Part shown: positions 1 through 6,335 of the stretch, piece by piece | Layout of the letters: every line of letters starts with the position of its first letter | Numbering within the stretch: position 1 is the first letter of the stretch | Source: Bacteroidales bacterium | GTDB taxonomy: Bacteria; Bacteroidota; Bacteroidia; Bacteroidales; JAADGE01 | DNA length: 11,813 bases | Assembly (NCBI GenBank): GCA_029934265.1 | Contig: JAOZMN010000020.1 | Span: 5,544 to 17,356 of the forward strand | Direction: 5' to 3' | Notes under the pieces: generated by a model | Databases searched by the model: none | What the model saw: the letters and a program-made list of their open reading frames with translations, nothing else | What the model was told of the DNA's origin: nothing | Position numbers and translations under genes: made by a program

Positions 1-447
1 AAACGGACTACCGAGTTTGTGTGTTTCTCCGGCTGCTGTTACCGATTTTTCTTGCATCGCTTCGAGTAGTGCGGCTTGCGTTTTGGGCGGTGTACGATTT
101 ATTTCGTCGGCAAGTACGATATTTGCAAATAAAGGTCCTTTTATAAATTTGAATTTCCTGTTTTCGTCCAGAATTTCCGTTCCGATAATATCGGAAGGCA
201 TTAAATCCGGAGTAAATTGTATTCTTTTGTAATTCAAACCCAAAACAGAGGCTATCGTATTGACAAGTAATGTTTTAGCAAGTCCGGGAACTCCGACTAA
301 AAGACAATGTCCTCCGCTGAAAATAGAAATTAAAACTTCTTTTACTATTTTATCTTGTCCGTATATTACTTTGCCTATTTCACTTGTAAAATTATCGTAA
401 CTTTTTTTAAGGGCATTTACTGCCTCTACATCGTCTTTGAAATTCAT
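1..447 (-). CDS. MoxR-family AAA+ ATPase, N-terminal part (cut by left window edge)
   Basis: I translated this from the minus strand: an ATG at 447-445 opens a frame of 149 codons that stays open to base 1. The Walker A motif GVPGLAKT lies near residues 52-59, and a Walker B stretch (VLADEINR, then PPKTQAALLEAMQE) near residues 111-132. Both are hallmarks of MoxR/RavA-type AAA+ chaperone ATPases (AAA_3), which usually act with von Willebrand factor A and DUF58 proteins to mature or insert other proteins. The family is usually about 320-330 residues, so the sensor and lid domains lie outside the window. The start fits the family: a short helical lead, then IGKVIYGQDKIV before the P-loop. No Shine-Dalgarno sequence is visible and its downstream partners are out of view, so the specific client is unknown. 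Confidence 0.93.
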   Translation of the reverse strand, partial: MNFKDDVEAVNALKKSYDNFTSEIGKVIYGQDKIVKEVLISIFSGGHCLLVGVPGLAKTLLVNTIASVLGLNYKRIQFTPDLMPSDIIGTEILDENRKFKFIKGPLFANIVLADEINRTPPKTQAALLEAMQEKSVTAAGETHKLGSPF

Positions 448-518
448 ATTTTTTATAAATAATACAATGGTTCAATGATATAATTTTGTTGTTTAATTTT
501 ACTTATTATTTTAATTAA

Positions 519-549
519 AACAATCCGACTTTTAAAAGGTCGGATTGTT
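519..549. terminator. Hairpin terminator between the small Cys/His gene and moxR
   Basis: Perfect 11-bp inverted repeat: AACAATCCGAC at 519-529 and GTCGGATTGTT at 539-549, around a 9-base loop. On the minus strand the stem is followed by TTTTAATTAAAAT, and on the plus strand by AATTTTTG, so it could stop transcripts from either side. Its position, 18 bases past the stop of the gene at 568-753, suggests it ends that transcript. Confidence 0.65.
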
Positions 550-567
550 AATTTTTGTATTTTGAAT

Positions 568-753
568 TTATCCGGCAATAATCTCCTCTGCTCCATCTAT
601 TTTTCCGACAAGTTGTTCCGGATTATGTATTAAAACAGGTATGTGTTGTGAACAAATTCTTAAATCTTTACCTTTATAAGTCATCATTATTAAAGGTGTT
701 TCATTTTCTGTTCTATTGCAAACTAAGCAACCTAATTCTTTTTTTTCTTCCAT
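568..753 (-). CDS. Small protein with a CxxC...CxxH putative zinc site, unknown function
   Basis: 61 residues, starting at ATG 753. It has Cys9-x2-Cys12 and Cys34-x2-His37, spaced as in a treble-clef or zinc-ribbon knuckle, with an acidic/lysine-rich start (MEEKKE) and no membrane segment. I do not recognise a named family; small Cys-knuckle proteins like this are common conserved hypotheticals in Bacteroidota. Support for real coding: a paired metal-ligand pattern, a clear start, a following hairpin terminator, and a separate promoter-like TATTTTTG (minus strand, 809-802) about 50 bases upstream, though no matching -33 TTTG is present. It stands alone between tdk and moxR on the same strand. 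Metal binding is inferred; function is unknown. Confidence 0.72.
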   Translation of the reverse strand: MEEKKELGCLVCNRTENETPLIMMTYKGKDLRICSQHIPVLIHNPEQLVGKIDGAEEIIAG

Positions 754-863
754 TTCTAAATAAATTTATTAAAATTGTTATTTTATCCCTACAAAAGAAA
801 ACAAAAATATTCAATTCCGAAAATTTTTAGTTTAAAATATAGGAATATAACATATTTTAATAT

Positions 864-1418
864 TTAATTATTAAAACAATTCCTGCAAATAGCCTCATAT
901 TCAGCCTTTTCACCAAGCATTACCAAACTTTTATCTTTTGTCAAACGATGTGAATAATTTGCGAGGTTTCCGCACCGTACACAAATTGCATGAACTTTTG
1001 TAACATACTCTGCAACGGCAAATAATTGTGGCATTACTCCGAATGGTTTTCCTTCAAAATCCATATCTAAACCGGCAATGATAACTCGTATCCCTTTGCC
1101 TGCAAGCTTATTACAAACTTCAATTAAGGTGTCATCAAAAAATTGAGCTTCGTCTATGCCGACAACCTCGTATCCGATTGCTTGTTCCAAAATCTCTTGT
1201 GCATTAGAAACCGGAATGGATAAAACTTTATTGGCATCATGCGAAACTACATCATTTTGAGAATATCGAGTATCCGTTTTGGGCTTAAAAATTCCGACCT
1301 TTTGCTTAGCAATTTTTGCTCGCTTTATTCTGCGTAACAATTCTTCGGTTTTACCCGAAAACATTGAGCCGGCGATTACTTCAATCCAGCCTCCTTTTAT
1401 CATATTTTCTAAAAACAT
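864..1418 (-). CDS. tdk: Thymidine kinase, type II
   Basis: Phosphorylates thymidine (and deoxyuridine) with ATP in the cytoplasmic salvage pathway to dTMP. 184 residues, normal for the bacterial type II family. The P-loop GSMFSGKT is at residues 17-24. DEAQFF at 89-94 holds the metal-binding Asp89 and probable catalytic Glu90. The structural zinc site is complete: Cys146-x2-Cys149 and Cys178-x2-Cys181. A lasso-like stretch near 155-175 precedes the final cysteines. Met6 is an alternative start; I kept Met1 because it leaves 29 bases to nadE, a normal operon gap. It follows nadE on the same strand and is probably co-transcribed with it. An AT-only inverted repeat overlaps its stop codon but lacks GC pairs, so I do not call it a terminator. 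Confidence 0.97.
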   Translation of the reverse strand: MFLENMIKGGWIEVIAGSMFSGKTEELLRRIKRAKIAKQKVGIFKPKTDTRYSQNDVVSHDANKVLSIPVSNAQEILEQAIGYEVVGIDEAQFFDDTLIEVCNKLAGKGIRVIIAGLDMDFEGKPFGVMPQLFAVAEYVTKVHAICVRCGNLANYSHRLTKDKSLVMLGEKAEYEAICRNCFNN

Positions 1419-1447
1419 ATCTTAATTTTTATCGGACATAAAAATAT

Positions 1448-2275
1448 TTAAAAATAATCTACAACTGTTATTTTATTTCGAGGAATATTATAAGGATTTT
1501 CTCTTTTAAACATTGAATTTCGATACCTTTGAACAACTTTATGATTTTTATATTTCGATTTTTCATTGTTCTTAAGCATATCAATTAAAATAACATCTAC
1601 TTCGGAATAACTTTTTGCTCCAATTTGGTCTAAATCACTGTTTGTAATTCCCAAACCGTCTGTGGGCGTGGCATCTATGCAACTTTGTAAGGCTTTGGCT
1701 TGTGCTTTATTATCAAAATTTCTAACAAGATATTTCGACATATTGTAAACTTCCGTTTTCCACAAATTTTGTATCATTCCGTAGTCTCCCACATCGCCGT
1801 GCAAAGTCCAAAAACCAAGTAAAAGTTCGGTGTAATTATCCGTCGAAAGTACCATACCTTTATTTTTACCGGCAATATCGTACAGATAAATCATTCTTGT
1901 TCTGGCTTTTATGTTTCCTATGCGTATTTTGTATTCTACAATTTCTTTATCTGCTGTTTCAAAATCTTCGGTTACTGTTTGTTGCAAAATATCAAATGCT
2001 TTCGATAAATCAATTTCTCTGAAATCGTGTGAAAATGCCTCTCCACACATTTTTGCTCTTAAAATTTCATCGGGTTTATTTGTCTTAATTGTAATACTTC
2101 GACTTATTATCGGAATATTCAGTTCGTCGCATATCGGTTTTGCCAAAGCTATTGTCAAAGCACTGTCTATTCCTCCGGATACTCCGAGTACAAGAGATTT
2201 CAAGCTACTCGAAACAAGGTAATTTTTAAGTTCTTCTCTTATATTTTCTATTGCTGTTCTGTAATCTGTTAGCAT
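1448..2275 (-). CDS. nadE: NAD(+) synthase, ammonia-dependent type
   Basis: Last step of NAD synthesis: amidates nicotinic acid adenine dinucleotide using ATP. The 275-residue protein is only the synthetase domain; the N-terminal nitrilase-like glutaminase domain of the long form is absent, so ammonia is the expected nitrogen donor. Seen: the PP-loop SGGIDSA at 33-39, GNIKARTRM at 120-128, STDNYTE at 144-150, GDVGDYG at 160-166 with KTEVY at 173-177, and an ATPTDGLG loop at 202-209. These are the ATP, deamido-NAD and metal contact regions of the family. The start ATG at 2275 leaves the usual short helix before the PP-loop. It is the first gene of a leftward unit with tdk; no exact promoter consensus is visible in the upstream gap. 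Confidence 0.96.
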   Translation of the reverse strand: MLTDYRTAIENIREELKNYLVSSSLKSLVLGVSGGIDSALTIALAKPICDELNIPIISRSITIKTNKPDEILRAKMCGEAFSHDFREIDLSKAFDILQQTVTEDFETADKEIVEYKIRIGNIKARTRMIYLYDIAGKNKGMVLSTDNYTELLLGFWTLHGDVGDYGMIQNLWKTEVYNMSKYLVRNFDNKAQAKALQSCIDATPTDGLGITNSDLDQIGAKSYSEVDVILIDMLKNNEKSKYKNHKVVQRYRNSMFKRENPYNIPRNKITVVDYF

Positions 2276-2398
2276 TTTTGAAATTTTGAAGTTATGAAAC
2301 CCGCATTGTGGGATTTAAAATTAAATCTTAACACCCAAGAAAATGATTACATTTTGAGTACTTATTTTCAGGGAGTTACAAATTATAAATAGATGAAA

Positions 2399-2422
2399 TT
2401 TTGAAAAATAATATTTTCAAAA
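2399..2422. repeat. AT-rich inverted repeat, 9-bp arms
   Basis: TTTTGAAAA at 2399-2407 pairs perfectly with TTTTCAAAA at 2414-2422 around a 6-base spacer. No T-run follows on either strand, so it is not a typical terminator. It could be a protein-binding site or chance in AT-rich DNA. Confidence 0.45.
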
Positions 2423-2432
2423 ACTATGTCCT

Positions 2433-2466
2433 TAATATTGAATCTATTAATAGATATTCAATATTA
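2433..2466. repeat. Inverted repeat upstream of the rpmE2 promoter, 11-bp arms
   Basis: TAATATTGAAT at 2433-2443 pairs perfectly with ATTCAATATTA at 2456-2466. Between the arms lies a second palindrome, CTATTAATAG (2444-2453), offset by one base. It ends 45 bases before the -33 box of the rpmE2 promoter, a plausible place for a dimeric regulator. Which regulator, if any, cannot be read from the sequence. Confidence 0.5.
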
Positions 2467-2511
2467 GTAATTACAAATTGCAAATTTATTAAAAATAAAT
2501 GGAACAAAAAA

Positions 2512-2542
2512 TTTGTAATATTGCTAATTATACATATTTTTG
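2512..2542 (+). promoter_or_regulatory. Bacteroidota-type promoter of rpmE2
   Basis: TTTG at 2512-2515, exactly 19 bases, then TATTTTTG at 2535-2542. This matches the known Bacteroidota vegetative sigma consensus (TTTG / 19-21 / TAnnTTTG) without a mismatch. Transcription would begin near 2549, giving a leader of roughly 37 bases before the ATG at 2586. It also rules out the longer reading frame starting at 2499. Confidence 0.78.
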
Positions 2543-2585
2543 CAAGCTCAAAAGTTTTATAAAGAAAATATTAAAAATAATCATC

Positions 2586-2840
2586 ATGCAAAAAGGAATT
2601 CATCCTAAGGAATATCGTTTGGTAGCTTTTAAAGATATGTCGAACGACCACACATTTATCACGAAAACAACAGCAAGGTCTAAGGAGACTATCGAAATTG
2701 AAGGGACGGAATATCCTCTTATCAAAATTGAGATTTCCAATACTTCACACCCTTACTTTACAGGTAAAATGAAACTTGTAGATACCGCAGGGCGTGTAGA
2801 TAAATTCAAAAAACGTTATGCTAAATTTGTTAAAAATTAG
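2586..2840 (+). CDS. rpmE2: 50S ribosomal protein L31, type B
   Basis: 84 residues, normal for type B L31. It opens MQKGIHPKEYR and contains the family stretches VAFKDMSND, ending in HPYFTGK and a basic DKFKKRYAKF tail. It has no cysteines, so it lacks the zinc knuckle of type A L31. In several bacteria such zinc-free paralogues are induced by zinc shortage through Zur, but in Bacteroidota type B is often the standard form, so zinc control here is not established. Start: the ATG at 2586 follows the consensus promoter at a proper distance; an in-frame ATG at 2499 lies before the promoter. No Shine-Dalgarno is seen. A long palindromic element begins 9 bases after its stop and could end the transcript. 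Confidence 0.96.
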   Translation: MQKGIHPKEYRLVAFKDMSNDHTFITKTTARSKETIEIEGTEYPLIKIEISNTSHPYFTGKMKLVDTAGRVDKFKKRYAKFVKN

Positions 2841-2848
2841 ATAACTGT

Positions 2849-3034
2849 TTAACCTGCATTATTCATAAATTTTCTATTACAATGCTGAGCTGAACTGTAC
2901 GTCATTATTAACAATCCTCAATTTTTATATTTTCAAAATAGTTTGCTATTCCTCAAATATAAAACTTTGCGGTTATCAATACTGACGCACATTTCAGCCT
3001 TTCATAACTAAAGTTTATGAATAATGCAGGTTAA
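2849..3034. mobile_element. 186-bp palindromic, MITE-like element with 21-bp perfect terminal inverted repeats
   Basis: The ends (2849-2869, beginning TTAACCTGCATTATTC, and 3014-3034, its exact reverse complement) pair over 21 bp. Both outer ends are TTAA. The inner parts also pair: GCTGAACTGTACGTCA (near 2889-2904) is 14/16 complementary to the matching block near 2983-2998, and the next 37 bases match at about 25 positions, down to an ATAG-TTTG-CTAT tip near 2938-2949. The whole element can therefore fold into one long hairpin. It codes for nothing. The form fits a miniature inverted-repeat element moved by a transposase elsewhere; TTAA ends with CC... termini recall IS1380-like elements, but that link is from memory and unproven. 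It may also terminate rpmE2. Confidence 0.65.
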
Positions 3035-3133
3035 TTATTTTTGATTGTATATTTTTGATTTTGCTTCTACTTGATTAGATTAAAGTTTAACAAAATTGTA
3101 TATAGAATTAATTTTATTAAGACATTTATACTG

Positions 3134-3229
3134 AAGTAAAAATCGGTTTTTCGGATTCTTATTTAATAAGAACACAGCACAAGCTCTGAAAAAGATGCTT
3201 GCAAATATTCCGGAAAGCCAAATTTACTT
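3134..3229 (+). ncRNA. Candidate structured RNA, unidentified
   Basis: The stretch folds into a closed stem: AAGTAAA (3134-3140) with TTTACTT (3223-3229), a small internal loop, then GGTTTTTCGGA (3145-3155) with TCCGGAAAGCC (3209-3219), 11 bp including two G-U pairs. Inside are two hairpins: TTCTTA/TAAGAA (3156-3172) and CAAGC/GCTTG (3180-3201). A strong terminator lies 46 bases downstream. It does not match tmRNA, RNase P or SRP RNA by eye, and I cannot confirm 6S RNA. Against it: 3135-3242 also reads as an open frame without a start codon, with protein-like composition, so it may be a decayed coding tail. It has no clear promoter of its own. Confidence 0.3.
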
Positions 3230-3260
3230 TAATATTAAGTGAGTACAAAGATTATTTTTG
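3228..3260 (+). promoter_or_regulatory. Possible lipB promoter
   Basis: TTTA at 3228-3231, 21 bases, then an exact -7 box TATTTTTG at 3253-3260. The -33 element has one mismatch to TTTG. If used, transcription would start near 3267 and the terminator-like hairpin at 3275-3311 would lie inside the lipB leader. Confidence 0.4.
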
Positions 3261-3274
3261 CATAAATATCTACA

Positions 3275-3311
3275 GAAGAGTTTGGGATTTTAATTCGCAA
3301 ACTCTTTTTTT
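3275..3311 (+). terminator. Intrinsic terminator-like hairpin just before lipB
   Basis: AAGAGTTTG (3276-3284) pairs with CAAACTCTT (3298-3306), extendable by a G-T pair at 3275/3307, with a 13-base loop and a run of seven T at 3305-3311. It reads as a rightward terminator for whatever is transcribed from rpmE2 or from the 3035-3230 region. If the promoter at 3228-3260 is real, it would instead be an attenuator in the lipB leader. Confidence 0.75.
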
Positions 3312-3337
3312 ATGAATAATCTAAAAAATTGCAAATC

Positions 3338-4000
3338 ATGTCAAATATTGAAGTTGTTGATTTAGGAAATATTGAATACGGAGAGGCTTTAAAATATCAG
3401 AAACAGCTGTTTGAAAAAAATCTTAATTTAAAAATAAACGGACTTCCTACGAAAAATTATCTGCTACTCTGCGAGCATCCTAACGTTTATACACTTGGAA
3501 AAAGCGGTAAACAAAATAATTTGCTTATTGATGCCGATTTTCTGAAAAAAATTAATGCAAACTATTATCAAACCAATAGAGGCGGTGATATTACTTATCA
3601 CGGTCCGGGACAAATTGTCGGATATCCTGTTTTTGACTTAGATACATTTAAGCTTGGAACAAGAGATTATATTTTAAGAATAGAAAATATAATTATAAAA
3701 ATACTTACGAAATACGAAATAAAAGGACAGCTCAACAACGATTTTATAGGAGTTTGGATTGATTCCGGTAAAATATCCGAAAGGAAAATTTGTGCCTTGG
3801 GAGTTAAGGTAAGCAAAGCTGTTACAATGCACGGTTTCGCATTGAACGTAAATACAAATTTAAGTTATTTTAATTATATAAATCCCTGTGGTTTTACGGA
3901 TAAAGGAGTTACTTCCATGCAAAAAGAACTTGGTAAAAAAATAGATTTTAATAAGATAAAATCGAATATAGTTTCGGAATTTCTTAAAAGTTTTTTTTAA
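3338..4000 (+). CDS. lipB: Octanoyltransferase LipB (lipoyl synthesis)
   Basis: Moves the octanoyl group from octanoyl-ACP to the lipoyl-domain lysine of 2-oxoacid dehydrogenases and the glycine cleavage H protein; LipA then inserts sulphur. 220 residues from the ATG at 3338, normal for the family. Seen: HPNVYTLGKSG at 47-57, the signature RGGDITYHGPGQ at 81-92, KICALGVKV at 150-158 with catalytic Lys150, HGFALNV at 165-171, and NPCG with the acyl-carrying Cys184. A TTG three codons earlier (3329) is in frame, but the ATG gives the usual N-terminus. It starts 26 bases after a terminator-like hairpin and is followed closely by the glsB-like gene; lipA is not in the window. Confidence 0.96.
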   Translation: MSNIEVVDLGNIEYGEALKYQKQLFEKNLNLKINGLPTKNYLLLCEHPNVYTLGKSGKQNNLLIDADFLKKINANYYQTNRGGDITYHGPGQIVGYPVFDLDTFKLGTRDYILRIENIIIKILTKYEIKGQLNNDFIGVWIDSGKISERKICALGVKVSKAVTMHGFALNVNTNLSYFNYINPCGFTDKGVTSMQKELGKKIDFNKIKSNIVSEFLKSFF

Positions 4001-4016
4001 TTTTTACTTATTTATT

Positions 4017-4024
4017 TAACTTTG
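4017..4024 (+). promoter_or_regulatory. Candidate -7 promoter box of the glsB-like gene
   Basis: TAACTTTG matches TAnnTTTG exactly, in the 47-base gap after lipB. The -33 position holds only T-rich sequence (around 3994-3997) and not TTTG. A start near 4031 would leave a short leader of about 17 bases before the GTG at 4048. Confidence 0.4.
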
Positions 4025-4047
4025 AAAAAATCTTAAATTATTATTGC

Positions 4048-4962
4048 GTGAAAAATATTGCATCTCCTATTGACAGAAAGATACTTGAAAAAGAGCTTAG
4101 TAAAGTTCAATTCATACGAAAAACTAATTTCGGGGATAATGATATATACATATTCGACCAACACAATGCTCCGGGTTTAATGCAGGAAGTCGGAAGGTTG
4201 CGAGAGATAGCATTTCGCAATGCCGGCGGAGGTACCGGTAAAGATTATGATATAGATAATTACGATATTTCTGAAACACCATACAAACAATTAATTGTAT
4301 GGGATTCAAAAGTAAAAGAAATTCTTGGCGGTTACAGGTTTATTTGTGGAAATAAAATTGTAAAAAATAAAAACTCGAATATTGAACTTGCAACCACAAA
4401 ACTTTTTAAATTTTCAGAAGAGTATGTCAATGATTATTTGCCATATACTATAGAGCTCGGACGTTCTTTTGTACAAACACATCTTGTGAATGCCAAGGCT
4501 ACAAGAAAATCGTTATTTGCTTTGGATAATTTATGGGACGGATTAGGCTCGCTGATAGTTATGAGTCCGAATATGAAATATTTTATGGGCAAAGTAACAA
4601 TGTATCCAAAATACAATTCTTACGCAAGAGACCTTATCCTTTACTTTTTAAATAAACATTTTATCGACGATAAAAAATTACTTACTCCAATTAATTCTCT
4701 TACTTATAAAACAGATATAGAAGTACTTGCAAATACTTTCCCAAATAATTCTTATAAAGAAAATCATAAAATTTTATCGAAAAAAGTTCGTGATTCAGGC
4801 GAAGTTATTCCTCCGCTTATAAACTCATATATGAACTTATCATCAAGCATGAAATGTTTTGGGACTTCCATAAATAAAAATTTCGGTAATGTAGAAGAAA
4901 CCGGAATTATGATAACTATTAAAGATATTTATGAAAGTAAAAAAAGAAGACATTTAGAGTAA
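4048..4962 (+). CDS. glsB: GNAT-type N-acyltransferase, GlsB-like (glycine lipid synthesis)
   Basis: 304 residues, GTG start. Seen: REIAFRNAGGGTGKDYDID at 52-70, YKQLIVWD at 79-86, EILGGYRFI at 91-99, the strongly conserved ELGRSFV at 136-142, LFALDNLWDGLG at 156-167 and a KYFMGKVTMYP block at 177-187. This is the hemolysin/OlsB-like acetyltransferase family (Acetyltransf_5), and the pattern fits Bacteroides GlsB, which N-acylates glycine with a 3-hydroxy fatty acid to give lyso-glycine lipid at the inner membrane. In Bacteroides it is paired with glsA, the O-acyltransferase. No glsA-like gene is next to it here: lipB precedes it and a palindromic terminator follows. Many databases call such proteins hemolysin, which is misleading. 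The exact substrate is inferred. Confidence 0.85.
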   Translation: MKNIASPIDRKILEKELSKVQFIRKTNFGDNDIYIFDQHNAPGLMQEVGRLREIAFRNAGGGTGKDYDIDNYDISETPYKQLIVWDSKVKEILGGYRFICGNKIVKNKNSNIELATTKLFKFSEEYVNDYLPYTIELGRSFVQTHLVNAKATRKSLFALDNLWDGLGSLIVMSPNMKYFMGKVTMYPKYNSYARDLILYFLNKHFIDDKKLLTPINSLTYKTDIEVLANTFPNNSYKENHKILSKKVRDSGEVIPPLINSYMNLSSSMKCFGTSINKNFGNVEETGIMITIKDIYESKKRRHLE

Positions 4963-4979
4963 GGGGTGGCAAGTTTTTG

Positions 4980-5049
4980 AAAATCAGCCATCATTAAAGC
5001 CGTAAAATTATTAATAATTTTACGGCTTTAATGATGGCTGATTTTTTTT
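4980..5049. terminator. 33-bp perfect palindrome terminator between convergent glsB and rnfA
   Basis: Bases 4980-5012 are the exact reverse complement of 5013-5045, with no spacer, followed on the plus strand by eight T (5042-5049). It ends glsB transcripts. On the minus strand the stem is followed by AAAACTT-like sequence with only a short T-run, so termination of the Rnf operon there is less certain, though rnfA stops just 10 bases away. Confidence 0.85.
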
Positions 5050-5055
5050 ATTCAA

Positions 5056-5631
5056 TTATGCAATTCCTGAAAATCCCATAAACGCAAGTGCCAATAATCC
5101 GGCTGTTACAAAAGCTATCGGTACACCCTTCATTCCTTTAGGAATTTCAACAAGGTCAAGGTGCTCACGAAGTCCCGCAAAAATAACAAGTGCTAAACCA
5201 AAACCGATAGCAGAGGCTATTGCATAAACTGTACTGAAAAGTAATGTATATCCGTCTGCCGTAGCTGCAATTATTGCAACTCCAAGTACCGCACAATTAG
5301 TTGTTATTAGCGGAAGGAAAATTCCAAGTGCTTGATATAAAGGCGGGCTAACTTTTTTTAGAATTATTTCAACAAGTTGTACCAATGATGCAATTACCAA
5401 GATAAAAGTAATGGTTTGCATATACTGAATATGAAAAGTTACCAAAACATATTTTTGAAGTAAATATGTAATAATTGTAGATATAGTCATTACAAAAACA
5501 ACTGCTCCCCCCATTCCTACTGCGGTTCCTACTTTTTGTGAAACTCCGAAAAATGGACAAACTCCAAGAAATTTCGCAAGAATTATATTATTTACAAATA
5601 TTGCCGATATTACTATTAAAAAATATTCCAT
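5056..5631 (-). CDS. rnfA: Rnf complex subunit RnfA (membrane)
   Basis: 191 residues, the normal length. An integral inner-membrane protein with about six hydrophobic segments; it forms a pseudo-symmetric pair with RnfE in the ion-translocating ferredoxin:NAD+ oxidoreductase. GVCPFFG carries Cys25 and TTNCAVLG carries Cys113; in solved Rnf and Nqr structures the equivalent cysteines of the RnfA/E (NqrD/E) pair bind an iron-sulphur cluster in the membrane. FAGLREHLDL near 151-160 is the usual cytoplasmic loop. It is the last gene of the rnf operon (rnfC-D-G-E-A), 54 bases after rnfE, and ends at a large palindromic terminator. Confidence 0.97.
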   Translation of the reverse strand: MEYFLIVISAIFVNNIILAKFLGVCPFFGVSQKVGTAVGMGGAVVFVMTISTIITYLLQKYVLVTFHIQYMQTITFILVIASLVQLVEIILKKVSPPLYQALGIFLPLITTNCAVLGVAIIAATADGYTLLFSTVYAIASAIGFGLALVIFAGLREHLDLVEIPKGMKGVPIAFVTAGLLALAFMGFSGIA

Positions 5632-5685
5632 CGTTTATAAATTATAGATTTTAAAATTTATTATCTGAAAATTAAAAATTATTTA

Positions 5686-6273
5686 TTATGCTTTTTTCTT
5701 CATTAAAGTATTTAGCATCGCTATAAGATAGCCTAACACTAAAAATGCCCCGGGAGCCAAAACAAAAACTAAAGCTCCGTCTCCGGAATAAATATTTATA
5801 TCGAAAATAGACCCGCTTCCAAGCACCTCTCGAACCGAACCAAGCATTGTTAAAGCGATTGTGAAACCAAGTCCCATTCCTGCTCCGTCGATTATCGAAT
5901 CAAGTGGATTGTTTTTTGATGCAAATGCTTCTGCACGTCCCAAAATTACACAGTTTACTACAATAAGCGGAATAAATAATCCGAGAACTGCAAATAATTC
6001 AGGTACATACGCCTGCATGGTAAGTTCAACGATTGTTACAAAAGCCGCGATTATTACTATAAACGAAGGTATCCTCACTTTGTCGGGAATTTGATTTTTT
6101 ACCAAAGAAACAACAAAATTAGACATTATTAATACAAACATCGTAGCGAGTCCCATTGCCATACCGTTGATTGCCGAAGTTGTTGTTCCAAGTGTCGGAC
6201 ACAAGCCCAAAAGCATCACAAATACAGGGTTTTCTTTTAAAAATCCTCTTGTTAAAATTGTTGATTTATTCAT
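5686..6273 (-). CDS. rnfE: Rnf complex subunit RnfE (membrane)
   Basis: 195 residues with about six membrane segments, the partner of RnfA. GLCPTLGTTT carries Cys25 and VVNCVILGRAEAFA carries Cys108, the counterparts of the RnfA cysteines and likely ligands of the shared membrane iron-sulphur cluster. GRAEAFASKN (112-121) and the following DGAGMGLGF are typical of RnfE rather than RnfA, which separates the two paralogues. The end is a short lysine-rich tail (KKKA). It lies 62 bases after rnfG and 54 before rnfA, consistent with one transcript; the gaps are AT-rich and no Shine-Dalgarno is visible. Confidence 0.96.
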   Translation of the reverse strand: MNKSTILTRGFLKENPVFVMLLGLCPTLGTTTSAINGMAMGLATMFVLIMSNFVVSLVKNQIPDKVRIPSFIVIIAAFVTIVELTMQAYVPELFAVLGLFIPLIVVNCVILGRAEAFASKNNPLDSIIDGAGMGLGFTIALTMLGSVREVLGSGSIFDINIYSGDGALVFVLAPGAFLVLGYLIAMLNTLMKKKA

Positions 6274-6335
6274 TATGTTCTTATTTTTATATTTTAATTT
6301 TTATTCATGTCAGGACGATATAATACGTCTTTACA

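Larger units (their letters stand above)
2276..2585. other. Divergent intergenic region between nadE and rpmE2
   Basis: 310 bases between divergently transcribed genes. It holds two AT-rich inverted repeats (2399-2422 and 2433-2466) and one consensus promoter reading right (2512-2542), described separately. The part nearest nadE (2276-2398) shows no gene and no convincing leftward promoter. An open frame from 2499 that would lengthen rpmE2 overlaps the promoter and is not credible. Confidence 0.7.

Noticed and set aside
17..232. Plus-strand open frame of 71 residues
   Set aside because: It lies on the opposite strand of a clear MoxR ATPase with both Walker motifs and has no family features.
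855..876. Inverted repeat TTTTAATA/TATTAAAA at the end of tdk as a terminator
   Set aside because: Only A-T pairs, and it overlaps the stop codon; expected by chance in such AT-rich sequence.
2499..2585. N-terminal extension of L31 by 29 residues from an upstream in-frame ATG
   Set aside because: It overlaps an exact promoter (2512-2542), its residues are unlike any L31, and the ATG at 2586 gives the normal 84-residue protein.
3035..3130. A promoter for the structured element from TATTTTTG at 3050-3057
   Set aside because: The nearest upstream TTTG is only 6 bases away and nothing fits the 19-21 base spacing.
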